Counted from the first letter of the stretch, positions 1 through 8,537 are shown. The stretch: DNA of 64,000 nt from Rhizobiaceae bacterium (GCA_023953845.1 JAMLJC010000001.1:1364001-1428000), one strand, 5' to 3'. The notes: generated from the sequence alone by a model not told the origin. Made by a program: numbers and translations.

Positions 1-196
1 CGTCGGCGGTGTAGACAACGCCTGCGGAGGCGGTCTCCGCGCTCGCTTCCGCGGCGAGCGGGCCGAGCAGCGCGAGCGCGGATGCCGTAGCCAGCGCTGC
101 CAGCGCGATCCGCCGGGAGATCGATGCTTGGAAGGTAGAAACTGCGGCAATGGCTCGTGCCGGACGCTTGGTGTTCGTGGTCTTCATGTTCTTCAT
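1..196 (-). CDS. Exported protein of unknown function, N-terminal part only
   Basis: Only the first 65 codons lie in the window; the gene runs off the left edge. The reading starts MKNMKTTNTK and has a basic N-terminus, then a hydrophobic alanine/leucine stretch (about residues 33-47) and a probable cleavage site near AEASA, so it is a likely Sec-exported protein. A second ATG at 187 is an equally good start. It begins 17 bases after the multicopper oxidase stop and on the same strand, so it is probably the last visible gene of the copper operon. Its context suggests a periplasmic copper-related protein, but the mature sequence is too short to assign. Confidence 0.6.
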   Translation of the reverse strand, partial: MKNMKTTNTKRPARAIAAVSTFQASISRRIALAALATASALALLGPLAAEASAETASAGVVYTAD

Positions 197-213
197 CTTT
201 CTTTGCGCGCGGC

Positions 214-1638
214 TCAGCCGACGTATTCGACGACGGTCATCATGCCTGCGGCCATGTGGTAGAGGTGGTGGCAGTGGAAGGCCCATGTGCCGGGATTGGA
301 GGCGTCGAAAGCGATGGTGACCGCCGTTTCAGGCGGCAGCCACACCGTGTCGCGCCGTGCGCCCTCGAACCTTTGTCCGTTTACCTCGACCACCTGGAAG
401 TGGTGCCCGTGGAGGTGCATGGGGTGGCCCATCATGCTGTCGTTGCGCATCGCCAGCTCCACGCGGTCGCCGGCGCGGACCCGGAGGGCAAGGCGGTCGT
501 CCCAGGTCCTGCCGTTGATGGTCCAGACGTAGCCTTCCATCGTCCCGCCCAGGACGACCGGGTGAGTCCGGAGCGCGAGGCCCTCCGGGACCGCGTGCGC
601 CGAACGGAGCTTCCGCTCGAACACGAGGTCGAGCGGCGGTGCGGCCTGCTCGCCGGCCGAGGCAACCTTCTCGACCCTGCCTCGGGTAGTTGCCAGAACG
701 AATCCGGTCCGCTCGACGGCTCCTTCGCGCAGCGCGAGGATCGGCCATGATCCCTCCTCGGATGGGATGCGCAGGCGGATGTCGATCCGCTGCCCCATTC
801 CCAGCGGGAAGCGCCGTCCGTGAACGGGAACCACCGGGTTTCCGTCAACCGCGATCGCCTCGCCTTCGAGGGCACCGGTGTCGATCCAGAACGCGGTCGC
901 GGTCGCCCCGTTGATGATGCGCAGCCGCACGGATCCGCCCCTCTCGACCCGGAAGACCTCAGGGTCGTCCAGCGTGCGGTCGTTCGCCAGGTAGGCATCG
1001 TAGTCGATGTCATTGATGTCCATGGCGGCACCGTGGCCTCCGGCACCCGAGCCGTGTCCGCCGTGGCCCCCTCCATGGCCCGACATGGAAGAGCCAGTCA
1101 GTCCTGCCAGGAGCTCCTCGGGCTCCTTGAAGCTGAAGTCATGCAGCAGCACGACGGCTTCCTGCTCGTCGAGCCCGGCTTCCGCAGGGTCGGATACGAT
1201 CAGCGGCGCTGCGAGGAGCTGCTGCTCCTGCAGTGTGTGGGCGTGCATCCAATGCGTGCCCGGGGTCTCGAGCGGGAACGCGTAGTCGTAGCTCTCGCCG
1301 GGCTGCAACAGGGGCTGGGGCAGGTCCGGAACGCCATCCTGCCCGAAGGGCGGCGTAAGCCCGTGCCAGTGGATCAGGGTTGGCGCTTCAAGCGCGTTCT
1401 CCAGGCGGACGTGGAAGGCCTCGCCGGCCCGCAGGGCAAGTCCCTGCTGCCCGCCCTCCCGCACGAGGCCGTAGATCTTGGCGGCGCGCCCGCCGACCTC
1501 TATGATACGGCTTTCGGCACGGAGCAGTGTCGGTGTTGCCGCGTGGGCCGCGCCCGAGACGATCAGGGGCGCGGCAGCGCTAGCGAATGCGCACGCCGCC
1601 GAAGACGCCAGGAACTGGCGCCGGGTGATCATGTTCAT
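214..1638 (-). CDS. Multicopper oxidase, Tat-exported
   Basis: The 474-aa product starts with a twin-arginine-type signal (MITRRQFLASSAA), as is usual for periplasmic copper oxidases folded with their cofactor. The four copper-binding segments are visible: HWHGL and HAHT in the first domain, HPMHLHGHHF and HCHHLYH near the C-terminus. These supply type 1, 2 and 3 copper ligands. A Met/Gly/His-rich loop around residues 185-205 (repeats of GHGG) resembles the extra copper-binding loops of CueO and CopA-type oxidases. The expected role is oxidation of Cu(I) to less toxic Cu(II) in the periplasm. It follows the Cys/His exported protein by 63 bases in a run of same-strand copper genes. The family is clear; the physiological substrate is inferred. 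Confidence 0.92.
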   Translation of the reverse strand: MNMITRRQFLASSAACAFASAAAPLIVSGAAHAATPTLLRAESRIIEVGGRAAKIYGLVREGGQQGLALRAGEAFHVRLENALEAPTLIHWHGLTPPFGQDGVPDLPQPLLQPGESYDYAFPLETPGTHWMHAHTLQEQQLLAAPLIVSDPAEAGLDEQEAVVLLHDFSFKEPEELLAGLTGSSMSGHGGGHGGHGSGAGGHGAAMDINDIDYDAYLANDRTLDDPEVFRVERGGSVRLRIINGATATAFWIDTGALEGEAIAVDGNPVVPVHGRRFPLGMGQRIDIRLRIPSEEGSWPILALREGAVERTGFVLATTRGRVEKVASAGEQAAPPLDLVFERKLRSAHAVPEGLALRTHPVVLGGTMEGYVWTINGRTWDDRLALRVRAGDRVELAMRNDSMMGHPMHLHGHHFQVVEVNGQRFEGARRDTVWLPPETAVTIAFDASNPGTWAFHCHHLYHMAAGMMTVVEYVG

Positions 1639-1701
1639 GGTTCAAAGCTCTCATGGTTCGTGACTCCTTCAGGGGAGCGCACGAACCGATGGCGCGTGCG
1701 C

Positions 1702-2118
1702 TCAGGCGATCACGGAGAGCTTGGGAGGACGGGACAGGGTCGGTGGATCCCGGGGAAGCGAGGCGGAAACCATTGCGGGCGTCGCCAGGATTCCTGCAAT
1801 GCCGAACGTGATTTCCCCGGACGGAACCGGGACGCAGACTGCACAGGAGGTGGCCGACATGCAGCAGTCGTCCTGGCCTTCCTCGTCGGCGTGGTCCTCG
1901 TCGCAAGGGACGGAATGCGCGTTCGCCTGATGCCCGTGCGGAGCGTTAGCGGCAACATCGGCATAGCCGTTGACGATATGCGCCTCACCGCCATGCGCGT
2001 GCGCGGTGCCGAAGCCAACCAAGGAAACGGCAACAAGAACGGCCAGCAGGAAGGCGAGAAGTCGCGCGGCGGGTAGCGTCGCCGTTCCTCTCCTTGCTGC
2101 GTTGGCCGGGTTCAGTTG
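1702..2118 (-). CDS. Small exported Cys/His/Asp-rich protein, probably metal-binding
   Basis: The reading frame is open upstream to an ATG at 2223, but that start would lie before a 19-bp operator-like palindrome, so a start downstream is preferred. TTG at 2118 has an AAGGA sequence 8 bases upstream and gives 138 aa. A hydrophobic leader (LLAFLLAVLVAVSLVGFG) ends at GTAHAHG. The mature part has a His/Asp/Glu segment followed by CC and C..C pairs (DDCCMSATSCAVC), a likely metal site. The protein at 8127-8468 has a similar layout. It sits between merA and the multicopper oxidase. I recognise no named family; a periplasmic copper chaperone-like role is inferred. The exact start is uncertain. Confidence 0.6.
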   Translation of the reverse strand, partial: QLNPANAARRGTATLPAARLLAFLLAVLVAVSLVGFGTAHAHGGEAHIVNGYADVAANAPHGHQANAHSVPCDEDHADEEGQDDCCMSATSCAVCVPVPSGEITFGIAGILATPAMVSASLPRDPPTLSRPPKLSVIA

Positions 2119-2144
2119 CAAGCTTCTTGTCCTTCTCGCGCCTT

Positions 2145-2163
2145 GGACTATCCATGATAGTCC
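2145..2163 (-). promoter_or_regulatory. 19-bp dyad, putative MerR-family operator
   Basis: GGACTATC-CAT-GATAGTCC is a perfect 8-bp inverted repeat with a 3-bp centre. Its size matches MerR-family operators, and it lies 27 bases upstream of the preferred start of the Cys/His exported protein. On the minus strand a TTGCGG at 2175-2170 lies 19 bp from TAGTCC at 2150-2145, the long spacing MerR-family activators require. The half-sites differ from the CueR-type boxes elsewhere in the window, so a different regulator may bind. No merR-like gene is in the window. Confidence 0.4.
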
Positions 2164-2250
2164 GGGATGCCGCAATACTTCTTGTCCTGGATCAAAGTGG
2201 GGCAAGGTGGTAGGCAAATTCATTTAACAGCCGCCGAAAGGTGTTGATCG

Positions 2251-3672
2251 CTATCCCGCGCAACAAGAGAGTTTCGCGACATCCTTGTCGAAGGCTAGCG
2301 CGGCTAGCTTCAGCCCCTCGACCGTCGTGAGGTAGGGGAACAGCGTTTCGGCAAGGTCATCGATGGTTAGCCCGCAGCGTATCGCCAGCGCCGCGGTCTG
2401 GATGCTGTCGGCGCCCTCCGGCGCGAGGATATGCGCTCCGACCAGCTTGCGGTTTTGCCGTGCTGCGACAAGCTTGATCATGCCGCGCGTGTCGCGCGCC
2501 GCGAGCGCGCGCGGCACGTTGTCGAGGGAAAGCACCGAAGTCAGCACCTGGTGCCCGGCCGCGCGGGCTTGCGCCTCCGTCAGCCCGACGCTGGCGACCT
2601 GTGGATCGGTGAATACGATGGCAGGCATCGCAGAGGCATCGTAGCGCATGCTGTCGCCATCCAGCGCGTTCCTGGTCGCCAGCTTCGCGCCGTAGGCCGC
2701 CATGTAGACGAATTGGTCCCTGCCCGTGACATCCCCTGCCGCATAGATGCCAGCGGCCGTCGTCCGCATCAGGTCGTCCACCACAACATAGCCTGCGGCG
2801 GAGGTATCTACCCCGGCTTCCGCCAGGCCGAGGCCTTCGGTGTTCGGAACTCGCCCGGTTGCGAACAGGAGTTTCGCCGCGTCGAGGACCCGGTCCATGC
2901 CATCGTGCACGACGGCAAGCTGGATGCCGACGTTGCTCTTGCTGGCGTGTCGGTAGACGACACCGCTTAGGACCTCTACGCCCTCGTCCGCGAGATATCC
3001 CTCCAGCGCCGCGCTGATCTCGGGTTCCGCCTCGGGGAGCAGGCGGGACCGACAGACCAGGGTAACGGCAACGCCCGCGCGGGCGAACAGCTGCGCCAGC
3101 TCAGCGCCGATGTACCCCGCGCCAACCACGATCATCGATCTTGGAAGCTCCGTAAGCTCGAGGGCCGTGGTGCTCGTGAGGTAAGGAACAGATTCGATCC
3201 CGGAGATCGGCGGAATCGCGGGTCGGGCCCCCGTGGCGATGACAATCCTGGGGGACGACATCCGCTCTCCCGCGACTTCGATGCCGCCGTCCACGAGCCG
3301 TGCGCTGCCCTCACGGTATGTGATGCCCTCATAGGCCCGTAGGAGGTCTGAATACTTCTCCTTTCGGAGGCCTGCGACCAGTTCGTCCTTCTGGCGGACC
3401 GTCTCGCTCCAGTCGATGACTTCGGCATGTCCGGAGATTCCGGCGAAGCGGACAGCCGCCCGCGCGTTGTGGAGGGCTTCCGTTGCCCTGATCAGCGCCT
3501 TGGAGGGCACGCAGCCGACGTTTACGCAGGTGCCCCCGATCGTGCCGCTCCCGACCAGGACGACGCGTGCGCCCGCCTCAGCGGCAGTGATCGCGGCAGA
3601 GAATCCTGCGGATCCTGCTCCGAGGACGGCAAGGTCATAGCGGTTCGGTTCTGTTGTGCTGTCTGTTTCCAT
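2251..3672 (-). CDS. merA: Mercuric reductase (MerA-type, without N-terminal metal-binding domain)
   Basis: This 473-aa FAD-dependent pyridine nucleotide-disulfide oxidoreductase has a GAGSAG dinucleotide-binding motif near residue 18. The redox motif GGTCVNVGCVPSK (Cys49 and Cys54) is characteristic of MerA rather than glutathione or lipoamide reductases. A second NAD(P)H-binding motif, GAGYIGAELA, lies mid-protein. The C-terminus ends LSCCAG, the vicinal cysteine pair (Cys470-471) that delivers Hg(II) in MerA. It is expected to reduce Hg(II) to Hg(0) in the cytoplasm. The N-terminal HMA (NmerA) domain is absent. No merR, merT or merP is nearby; the gene sits 92 bases after copB in a copper operon, so co-regulation by copper is likely. 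Confidence 0.9.
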   Translation of the reverse strand: METDSTTEPNRYDLAVLGAGSAGFSAAITAAEAGARVVLVGSGTIGGTCVNVGCVPSKALIRATEALHNARAAVRFAGISGHAEVIDWSETVRQKDELVAGLRKEKYSDLLRAYEGITYREGSARLVDGGIEVAGERMSSPRIVIATGARPAIPPISGIESVPYLTSTTALELTELPRSMIVVGAGYIGAELAQLFARAGVAVTLVCRSRLLPEAEPEISAALEGYLADEGVEVLSGVVYRHASKSNVGIQLAVVHDGMDRVLDAAKLLFATGRVPNTEGLGLAEAGVDTSAAGYVVVDDLMRTTAAGIYAAGDVTGRDQFVYMAAYGAKLATRNALDGDSMRYDASAMPAIVFTDPQVASVGLTEAQARAAGHQVLTSVLSLDNVPRALAARDTRGMIKLVAARQNRKLVGAHILAPEGADSIQTAALAIRCGLTIDDLAETLFPYLTTVEGLKLAALAFDKDVAKLSCCAG

Positions 3673-3764
3673 GGATCTTTTCCTTGGCGCTCACGTCAAC
3701 ATCGGCACGACTTGCAACCACCACCCGGTGCACGCGTCGCGGCGGCGATGGCGCTACCTCTGTT

Positions 3765-5873
3765 TCACGCGTTCTTGCGGTAGAGCCTGAGCAGCTGCGC
3801 GTTGATCGCTACGATGATCGTGCTAGCGGACATGAACACCGCGCCGACTGCCGGTGTCATCAGGAACCCGGTCCCGAAGGTAATGCCCGCTGCCATCGGT
3901 ATGGCGATGGCATTGTATCCGGTCGCCCAGATCAGGTTCTGCACCATCTTCCTGTAGGTGGCGCGGGACAGCCCGAGGATAGCCGCGACATCCCTCGGGT
4001 CGCTCCTGACCAGGACCACGTCGGCGGACTCCACCGCGACATCGGTTCCGGCTCCGATCGCGACGCCAAGGTCTGCCTGCACGAGCGCCGGCGCATCGTT
4101 CACGCCGTCGCCGACCATGGCAACCTGGAGACCTCGCGCCTGCAGCTCCTTGATCTTCGCCGACTTCTCGTCCGGAAGCACCTCGGCGAAATACTCGGCG
4201 ATCCCGAGCTCGCGGGAAACGGACGCAGCCACGCCCTTTGCGTCTCCCGTCAGCATGATGGAACTGATTCCCAGGGCCTTCAGCTCCGCGATCGCCTCCC
4301 GGGACTCGGGCCTGACGATGTCCGCCAGCGCGAACAAGGCGCGCGGCTTGCCGTTCCGCACGAGTACGACGACCGTCTTGCCTTCTGCCTCGAGCTCGCC
4401 GAGTTGGCTGCCTGGCACCGGATTGCCCTGCCTGGCGAGGTGGCCGGGACTCACGATGCGGATGTCCTGTCCCTCGACCTCTGCGACGATGCCCTCGCCC
4501 GTGAGGTTCCGGACCTGGCCCGGAGCGGGGAAGGCGATGCCCCTCTCCTTCGCGGCGGCGACTATCCCCTGCGCGATCGGATGCTCGGAGTGGCTCTCCA
4601 CCGAGGCGGCGAACCGCAGTTCTTCCTCTTCGCTTCCATCCGCGAGAAGGACGATGTCGCTCACCCCGAACCGCCCTTCTGTCAGCGTTCCCGTCTTGTC
4701 GAAAACGACCGCGTCCAGGTTGCGGGCGCGCTCGAAGGCAGCGCGGTCGCGGATCAGAAGACCGCTTCCTGCACTGAGGGACGTGCTCACGGCGACGACC
4801 AGCGGAACCGCCAGCCCGAGCGCATGTGGGCAGGCGATGACCATGACCGTCACCATGCGTTCGATGGCGAACTGCCAGCTCTCGCCGGCCGCGACCCAGT
4901 AGACGAGTGACCCGATACCCACGGCAAGGGCGATGTAGGTGAGCCAGGCGGCGGCGCGGTTCGCGATGTCCTGGGTTCGCGAGCGCGTCGCCTGAGCTTC
5001 CCTGACAAGATTGATGACCTGGGCCAGGTAGGTCTTGTCGCCCGTTGCAGTGACCTCGATGGTCACGGCATTCGCGCCGTTGATCGCGCCCCCGATCGCG
5101 CGGTCGCCCGCTTCCTTCGACACCGGGCGGGATTCGCCCGTCAGCATCGCTTCGTTGAACGAGGACCTGCCTTCAACGATCGCGCCGTCGACCGGGACCT
5201 TGGCCCCGGGCCGGACCAGGACCCGGTCACCCGGAACGAGTTCGGATATCGGGACCTCGGTAACGGCTCCGTTGGCGTCCAGCCGTGCTGCCGTGTCCGG
5301 GAGCAGGCGGACGAGCTCTTCGAGGGCTCGGGACGCTCCCATGACCGAACGCATCTCGAGCCAGTGACCGAGGAGCATGATGACGATCAGCGTCGCCAAC
5401 TCCCAGTAGAACGACATTCCGGGGAGGCCGAAAGTGACTGCGGCCGAGTAGATGTAGGCGACGGAGATGGCCAGCGCGATCAGCGTCATCATGCCGGGCT
5501 TGCCCGCGCGCAGCTCTGACGTGAAGCCCGTCAGGAACGGCCAGCCGCCATAGACGTAGATGACGGTCGAGAGAGCGAACAGCAGCAGCTCGCTTCCGGG
5601 GAAATCCAAGGCACCGTCGATGCCCAGCCAATGCTGGATCATCGGGGACAGGAGCAGGACGGGCGGTGTCAGTAGAAGAGAGATCCAGAACCTGCGCCGG
5701 AAGTCGGCCACCATCTCGCCGTGGTCATGCCCGCCATGTCCGGACTGGCCGCCATGATCGTTTCCGCCCGTCGGCTGATGCTGCTGATGATGATGATGAT
5801 GATGACCATGACCATGGTGGCCATGATGGCCATGGTCACCATGCCGCTTGCCTCGACCTTCCACCGCGTCCAT
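3765..5873 (-). CDS. copB: Copper-translocating P-type ATPase, CopB type (CPH motif)
   Basis: The product is about 702 aa from the ATG at 5873; 18 upstream in-frame codons look non-coding. The cytoplasmic N-terminus is His-rich (GHHGHHGHGHHHHHH), with no CxxC domain. The ion-channel motif is CPH (IACPHALGLAVP), which marks the P1B-3/CopB group. Also visible are the phosphorylation motif DKTGTLTEG, a TGES actuator motif (MLTGESRPV) and the GDGVND hinge (MVGDGVNDAPAL). It should export copper or silver across the inner membrane. It is the first gene of a leftward operon (copB, merA, Cys/His protein, multicopper oxidase) behind a CueR-type operator at 5926-5956. Confidence 0.93.
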   Translation of the reverse strand: MDAVEGRGKRHGDHGHHGHHGHGHHHHHHQQHQPTGGNDHGGQSGHGGHDHGEMVADFRRRFWISLLLTPPVLLLSPMIQHWLGIDGALDFPGSELLLFALSTVIYVYGGWPFLTGFTSELRAGKPGMMTLIALAISVAYIYSAAVTFGLPGMSFYWELATLIVIMLLGHWLEMRSVMGASRALEELVRLLPDTAARLDANGAVTEVPISELVPGDRVLVRPGAKVPVDGAIVEGRSSFNEAMLTGESRPVSKEAGDRAIGGAINGANAVTIEVTATGDKTYLAQVINLVREAQATRSRTQDIANRAAAWLTYIALAVGIGSLVYWVAAGESWQFAIERMVTVMVIACPHALGLAVPLVVAVSTSLSAGSGLLIRDRAAFERARNLDAVVFDKTGTLTEGRFGVSDIVLLADGSEEEELRFAASVESHSEHPIAQGIVAAAKERGIAFPAPGQVRNLTGEGIVAEVEGQDIRIVSPGHLARQGNPVPGSQLGELEAEGKTVVVLVRNGKPRALFALADIVRPESREAIAELKALGISSIMLTGDAKGVAASVSRELGIAEYFAEVLPDEKSAKIKELQARGLQVAMVGDGVNDAPALVQADLGVAIGAGTDVAVESADVVLVRSDPRDVAAILGLSRATYRKMVQNLIWATGYNAIAIPMAAGITFGTGFLMTPAVGAVFMSASTIIVAINAQLLRLYRKNA

Positions 5874-5925
5874 TGAGCACCCCGTTTGCCGCCGTCTGCG
5901 CGGCCCTGTCCCTGGTCTTTCGGGC

Positions 5926-5956
5926 ACTATTCACCTTCCAGCAGGTGGAAGGTCAA
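5926..5956 (-). promoter_or_regulatory. CueR-type promoter/operator of copB
   Basis: ACCTTCCA-GCAGG-TGGAAGGT at 5933-5953 is a perfect 8-bp inverted repeat of the CueR type. On the minus strand TTGACC (5956-5951) and AATAGT (5931-5926) flank it with 19-bp spacing, the over-long spacer typical of promoters remodelled by MerR-family activators. It lies 53 bases upstream of the copB start. The sequence is observed; CueR-like control is inferred from its resemblance to known CueR operators. Confidence 0.75.
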
Positions 5957-6079
5957 GCGCGTGGTTGGCGATGTTTGTCGGGCTTTTGCACACCAACACC
6001 CGAAGTTGTGGGAAGTGCGCCGCCGCAGGGACCGCAGGAGTTTCTTACAAGCGTCTTCGCCCATTTGGCAGGACAGGCA

Positions 6080-6595
6080 TCATTTGGTTCCGGAACGAGA
6101 AAGGAGCGCCGTCAGCTCCCGGGTCTTCAGCTCTCCCAGCCATTTGCGGCAGTAGTGGCTGGGAACTCCTATCCGGGCGAATCCCTTCCGGTGGGCCACG
6201 AGGTCCTCGAGGCTGACCAGTCGGTCGGCATGGCCGTTTAGGATGCCGAAGCGGTTTGAGGCGGTGTCCGGCCCCGAGGCGAGCCATGCCTCGGGATCGT
6301 CCAGCGCGTGTGCCCACAGGTCTCGCTCGCCATCGTGCAACGCCGGCCCGCCTTCCATGAGAAGGACTCTCGCACGCTGCAGGTCGGTGACCTCGTGTGG
6401 CGGCCGCGCCAAAGAAGTCCTGAGCTCGCGGTCATCGATCCAGGTCTCCGGATCGCGGTTCTGAAGCCCGGTATGGGTTTCCAGCACGCACTGCACAACC
6501 GTCTCGACCCTGTGGCGGAAGGCGATTTCCTTCCAGAGGCGATGTGCGTGTGCAGTGAGGATCAGGTTCGTGTCGACGTAAACGCGTTTCCGCAC
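6080..6595 (-). CDS. PIN-domain protein, putative ribonuclease partner of an XRE/ImmA protein
   Basis: The 171-aa product begins RKRVYVDTNLIL, the beta-strand with the first PIN-domain aspartate. Further acidic residues at LETHTG, GERDLWAH and the SGPDTASNRFG segment fit the usual acidic quartet of a metal-dependent PIN nuclease. It starts 5 bases after the stop of the XRE/ImmA-type gene on the same strand, so the two are almost certainly co-expressed. PIN proteins behind HTH/ImmA proteins are found in toxin-antitoxin-like and defence contexts. The RNA target is unknown, and the PIN call rests on motif order rather than alignment. Confidence 0.7.
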   Translation of the reverse strand: MRKRVYVDTNLILTAHAHRLWKEIAFRHRVETVVQCVLETHTGLQNRDPETWIDDRELRTSLARPPHEVTDLQRARVLLMEGGPALHDGERDLWAHALDDPEAWLASGPDTASNRFGILNGHADRLVSLEDLVAHRKGFARIGVPSHYCRKWLGELKTRELTALLSRSGTK

Positions 6596-6600
6596 CGGGC

Positions 6601-7695
6601 CTACAGGTCGAAGTTCTTCTCCAGTCCGTGACCCTCAAGGAGTCGGCCAAGCCCGTCAACCGTCACGCCAAGGATCGCCGCCGCTTTCCTCACTGAAATC
6701 CTGCCTTCGCCTATGCCTTCGGAAAACGCCGACAGGAAGCGGCGCCCGAATGGGAGAACGGACTCGGTGCGCGGGGTCCGTCTCCCGTTGTTCACAAGGA
6801 GGCTCCGGTCGATCCCGTCCGCCTGCGGTTTCGTGATCCAGCCGAGGTTGAGCACGCGGTACATAAGCGCGAGGGATGTCACTCCGAACTCGTCGGCCGT
6901 CCGGTTCAGCCAGTCCACGGTAGCGACCTGGGATGTCCGGTACTTGGCAAGCTTGAACGCGGGAGTCAGCAGCGTGATCGCGAACTTGTCCGCGAGCTTT
7001 TCCGTCCTTGCCTGCTTCTTGGTCCCTTGCCCGTCGATATAAGCAGGCGGGAGCTCCTGCCACGTAAGGACGTGGAAGAGTTCATGGGCTAGGTCGAAGT
7101 TGCGTCTGCCCTCTACCTCGTGTCGGTTGACCAGTGCCGCATTCAGCCCGACGGTATGGCAAGCAGCTCCGGAAATCGAAGGGTCTGCATCCACCATCAG
7201 CACCAGCGTATCCAGATCATCCTCGATTACCCTCGCCAGACGTGCAGCGGGCACCGAATCTCCGAAGTGCTTGGCGGCAAGCCGTTCGGCGGCGGCTTCG
7301 GCCTCTTCGAGGCTCGAACGCTCGCCCAGGCCCAGCGTCGGGAGTGTGACCGGCAGGTCTCCGCTCCGCTCGGCGAGCGCCCTGTATGCCCCTAGCCATG
7401 CCTTCGCCTTCTCTTGGAAATCCCCCAGACGAGCATCGGCCGCCTCGCCGGACTTCCTCCAGCAAAACGCAGCCTTGTGGCGGAGCCTGAAAGGATCCGT
7501 GAAGTAGTCGATGGGCAGCTGCAGCTCCTGCACAAGCGCGACCAACTCGGGTGCCTTCAGCGAACGCGCGCCGCTCTCTATCGCCTGGACTGTCTGGCGG
7601 TCGTTGAGTTCGAGAAGCGCCGCAATGTCGGCCTGGGATAGGCCTTTCTCGTCACGGAGCATGCGCAGCCGCTGGCCTATCAACGAATTCGTCAT
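6601..7695 (-). CDS. XRE-family regulator with ImmA/IrrE-type metallopeptidase domain
   Basis: From the ATG at 7695, which has GGAGG 7 bases upstream, the protein is 364 aa. Residues 5-60 form an XRE helix-turn-helix (IGQRLRMLRDEKGLSQADIA). A zinc peptidase domain follows with HELFH at 204-208 (LAHELFHVLTW), as in ImmA/IrrE (DUF955) proteins. The C-terminal part includes a second helical segment. Such proteins typically sense a signal and cleave a repressor or their own DNA-binding part. The gene directly precedes a PIN-domain gene. The pair could be a stress- or phage-responsive toxin-antitoxin unit. The intergenic region upstream (7696-8126) holds a copy of the 20-bp palindrome. Confidence 0.85.
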   Translation of the reverse strand: MTNSLIGQRLRMLRDEKGLSQADIAALLELNDRQTVQAIESGARSLKAPELVALVQELQLPIDYFTDPFRLRHKAAFCWRKSGEAADARLGDFQEKAKAWLGAYRALAERSGDLPVTLPTLGLGERSSLEEAEAAAERLAAKHFGDSVPAARLARVIEDDLDTLVLMVDADPSISGAACHTVGLNAALVNRHEVEGRRNFDLAHELFHVLTWQELPPAYIDGQGTKKQARTEKLADKFAITLLTPAFKLAKYRTSQVATVDWLNRTADEFGVTSLALMYRVLNLGWITKPQADGIDRSLLVNNGRRTPRTESVLPFGRRFLSAFSEGIGEGRISVRKAAAILGVTVDGLGRLLEGHGLEKNFDL

Positions 7696-7906
7696 ACCAG
7701 CCTCCGGTGTGTGCCTTATACCTAAATTGCACATAGGCAATGTGCAAGGAATTAACGCAGTGATCTGAATTGCATTCAAGTGGCAGGCGGGGTGGCCGTC
7801 CAGACCGTTGGCATCGGAGACGCACCGCAGCACGGCGGATCGATTCCGCATTGTGCGAGTTCTTGCTTCTGCCGCAGTGACAAACTGGCTGACGCGCTGC
7901 GTCCCG

Positions 7907-7926
7907 TTAACCGGAATCTCGGTTAT
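7907..7926. repeat. Dispersed 20-bp palindrome, copy 1
   Basis: TTAACCGGAATCTCGGTTAT, with arms TAACCG/CGGTTA, lies between the divergent XRE/ImmA gene and the exported-protein gene. It is the most diverged of five copies (others at 14821, 35116, 42723 and 50026) and is closest to the 14821 copy read on the other strand. The surrounding 430 bp (7696-8126) shows nothing else I can name. Confidence 0.6.
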
Positions 7927-8126
7927 CGAGTGCCGCCCGGGAAGCGTCCTTCAAGCGCATGTGCGTGCTCCTCTTCGCAGCCTTGAATGTGAAGTATGCA
8001 AGGAGCGGCCGTTGCCCTTGGGAGCGTGCAGTGTCGCAGCTGCGCTCACCACCTTGGGGCAGACACGGAGCCTTCGTACGGAACAACCTATGCCGGGCAT
8101 CGTTAGGAGGCAGGAGGCCCCTGACG

Positions 8127-8468
8127 ATGCCCGTTGCTCCCCTGGCCAGGATACTGGCCTCGGTCCTGTTGTCGATCGTGCTGGTGAGCGGTGCCATCGG
8201 TGCTGTCATCGAAATGGAGGCACCTCTCCCGGGAGGGGCATCGCCTTCGCTCCACGTTCCGCAAGACGAACACGCTGAAGCTGAACACTGTCCCCACCTG
8301 TCTAGCGGAACCCTGCAGTGTTGCTCGCCCATCCATTGCATCTGGGTAGCGATCCCGGCCATGGCCGGGCTGCTCCCTGAACCGACAGGAGGGCAGCAGG
8401 TAAGCCATGTGCCGCAAGTCACATCCTCTACCGCTGTGTTCCGCCTCGACCGACCGCCGGACGCTTGA
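8127..8468 (+). CDS. Small exported Cys/His protein of a copper cluster
   Basis: The frame is open further upstream, but ATG at 8127 has a clear CAGGAGG ribosome-binding site 9 bases before it and gives 113 aa. Residues 6-25 form a signal peptide (LARILASVLLSIVLVSG). The mature part contains DEHAEAEHC and LQCCSPIHC, a His/Glu run followed by cysteines that resembles the protein at 1702-2118. It is the first gene of a rightward set with the DUF305 and Csp-like proteins. Periplasmic metal binding is inferred from composition and neighbours; I recognise no named family. Confidence 0.6.
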   Translation: MPVAPLARILASVLLSIVLVSGAIGAVIEMEAPLPGGASPSLHVPQDEHAEAEHCPHLSSGTLQCCSPIHCIWVAIPAMAGLLPEPTGGQQVSHVPQVTSSTAVFRLDRPPDA

Positions 8469-8537
8469 TCCCTTCCACCCTCCACCGCGGCGCCCCGTTA
8501 TGGGTGCCGGAGCAAATTCTTTCTGGAAGGATCAACC

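Noticed and set aside
2182..2195. TTGTCCTGGATCAA resembles an FNR/FixK box
   Set aside because: It has two weak positions, lies just before a MerR-like dyad in a metal operon with no link to oxygen, and matches the consensus poorly on the left half.
5781..5850. Simple repeat of CAT/GAT triplets (trinucleotide run)
   Set aside because: It is in frame and encodes the His-rich N-terminus of CopB on the minus strand; not a separate repeat element.
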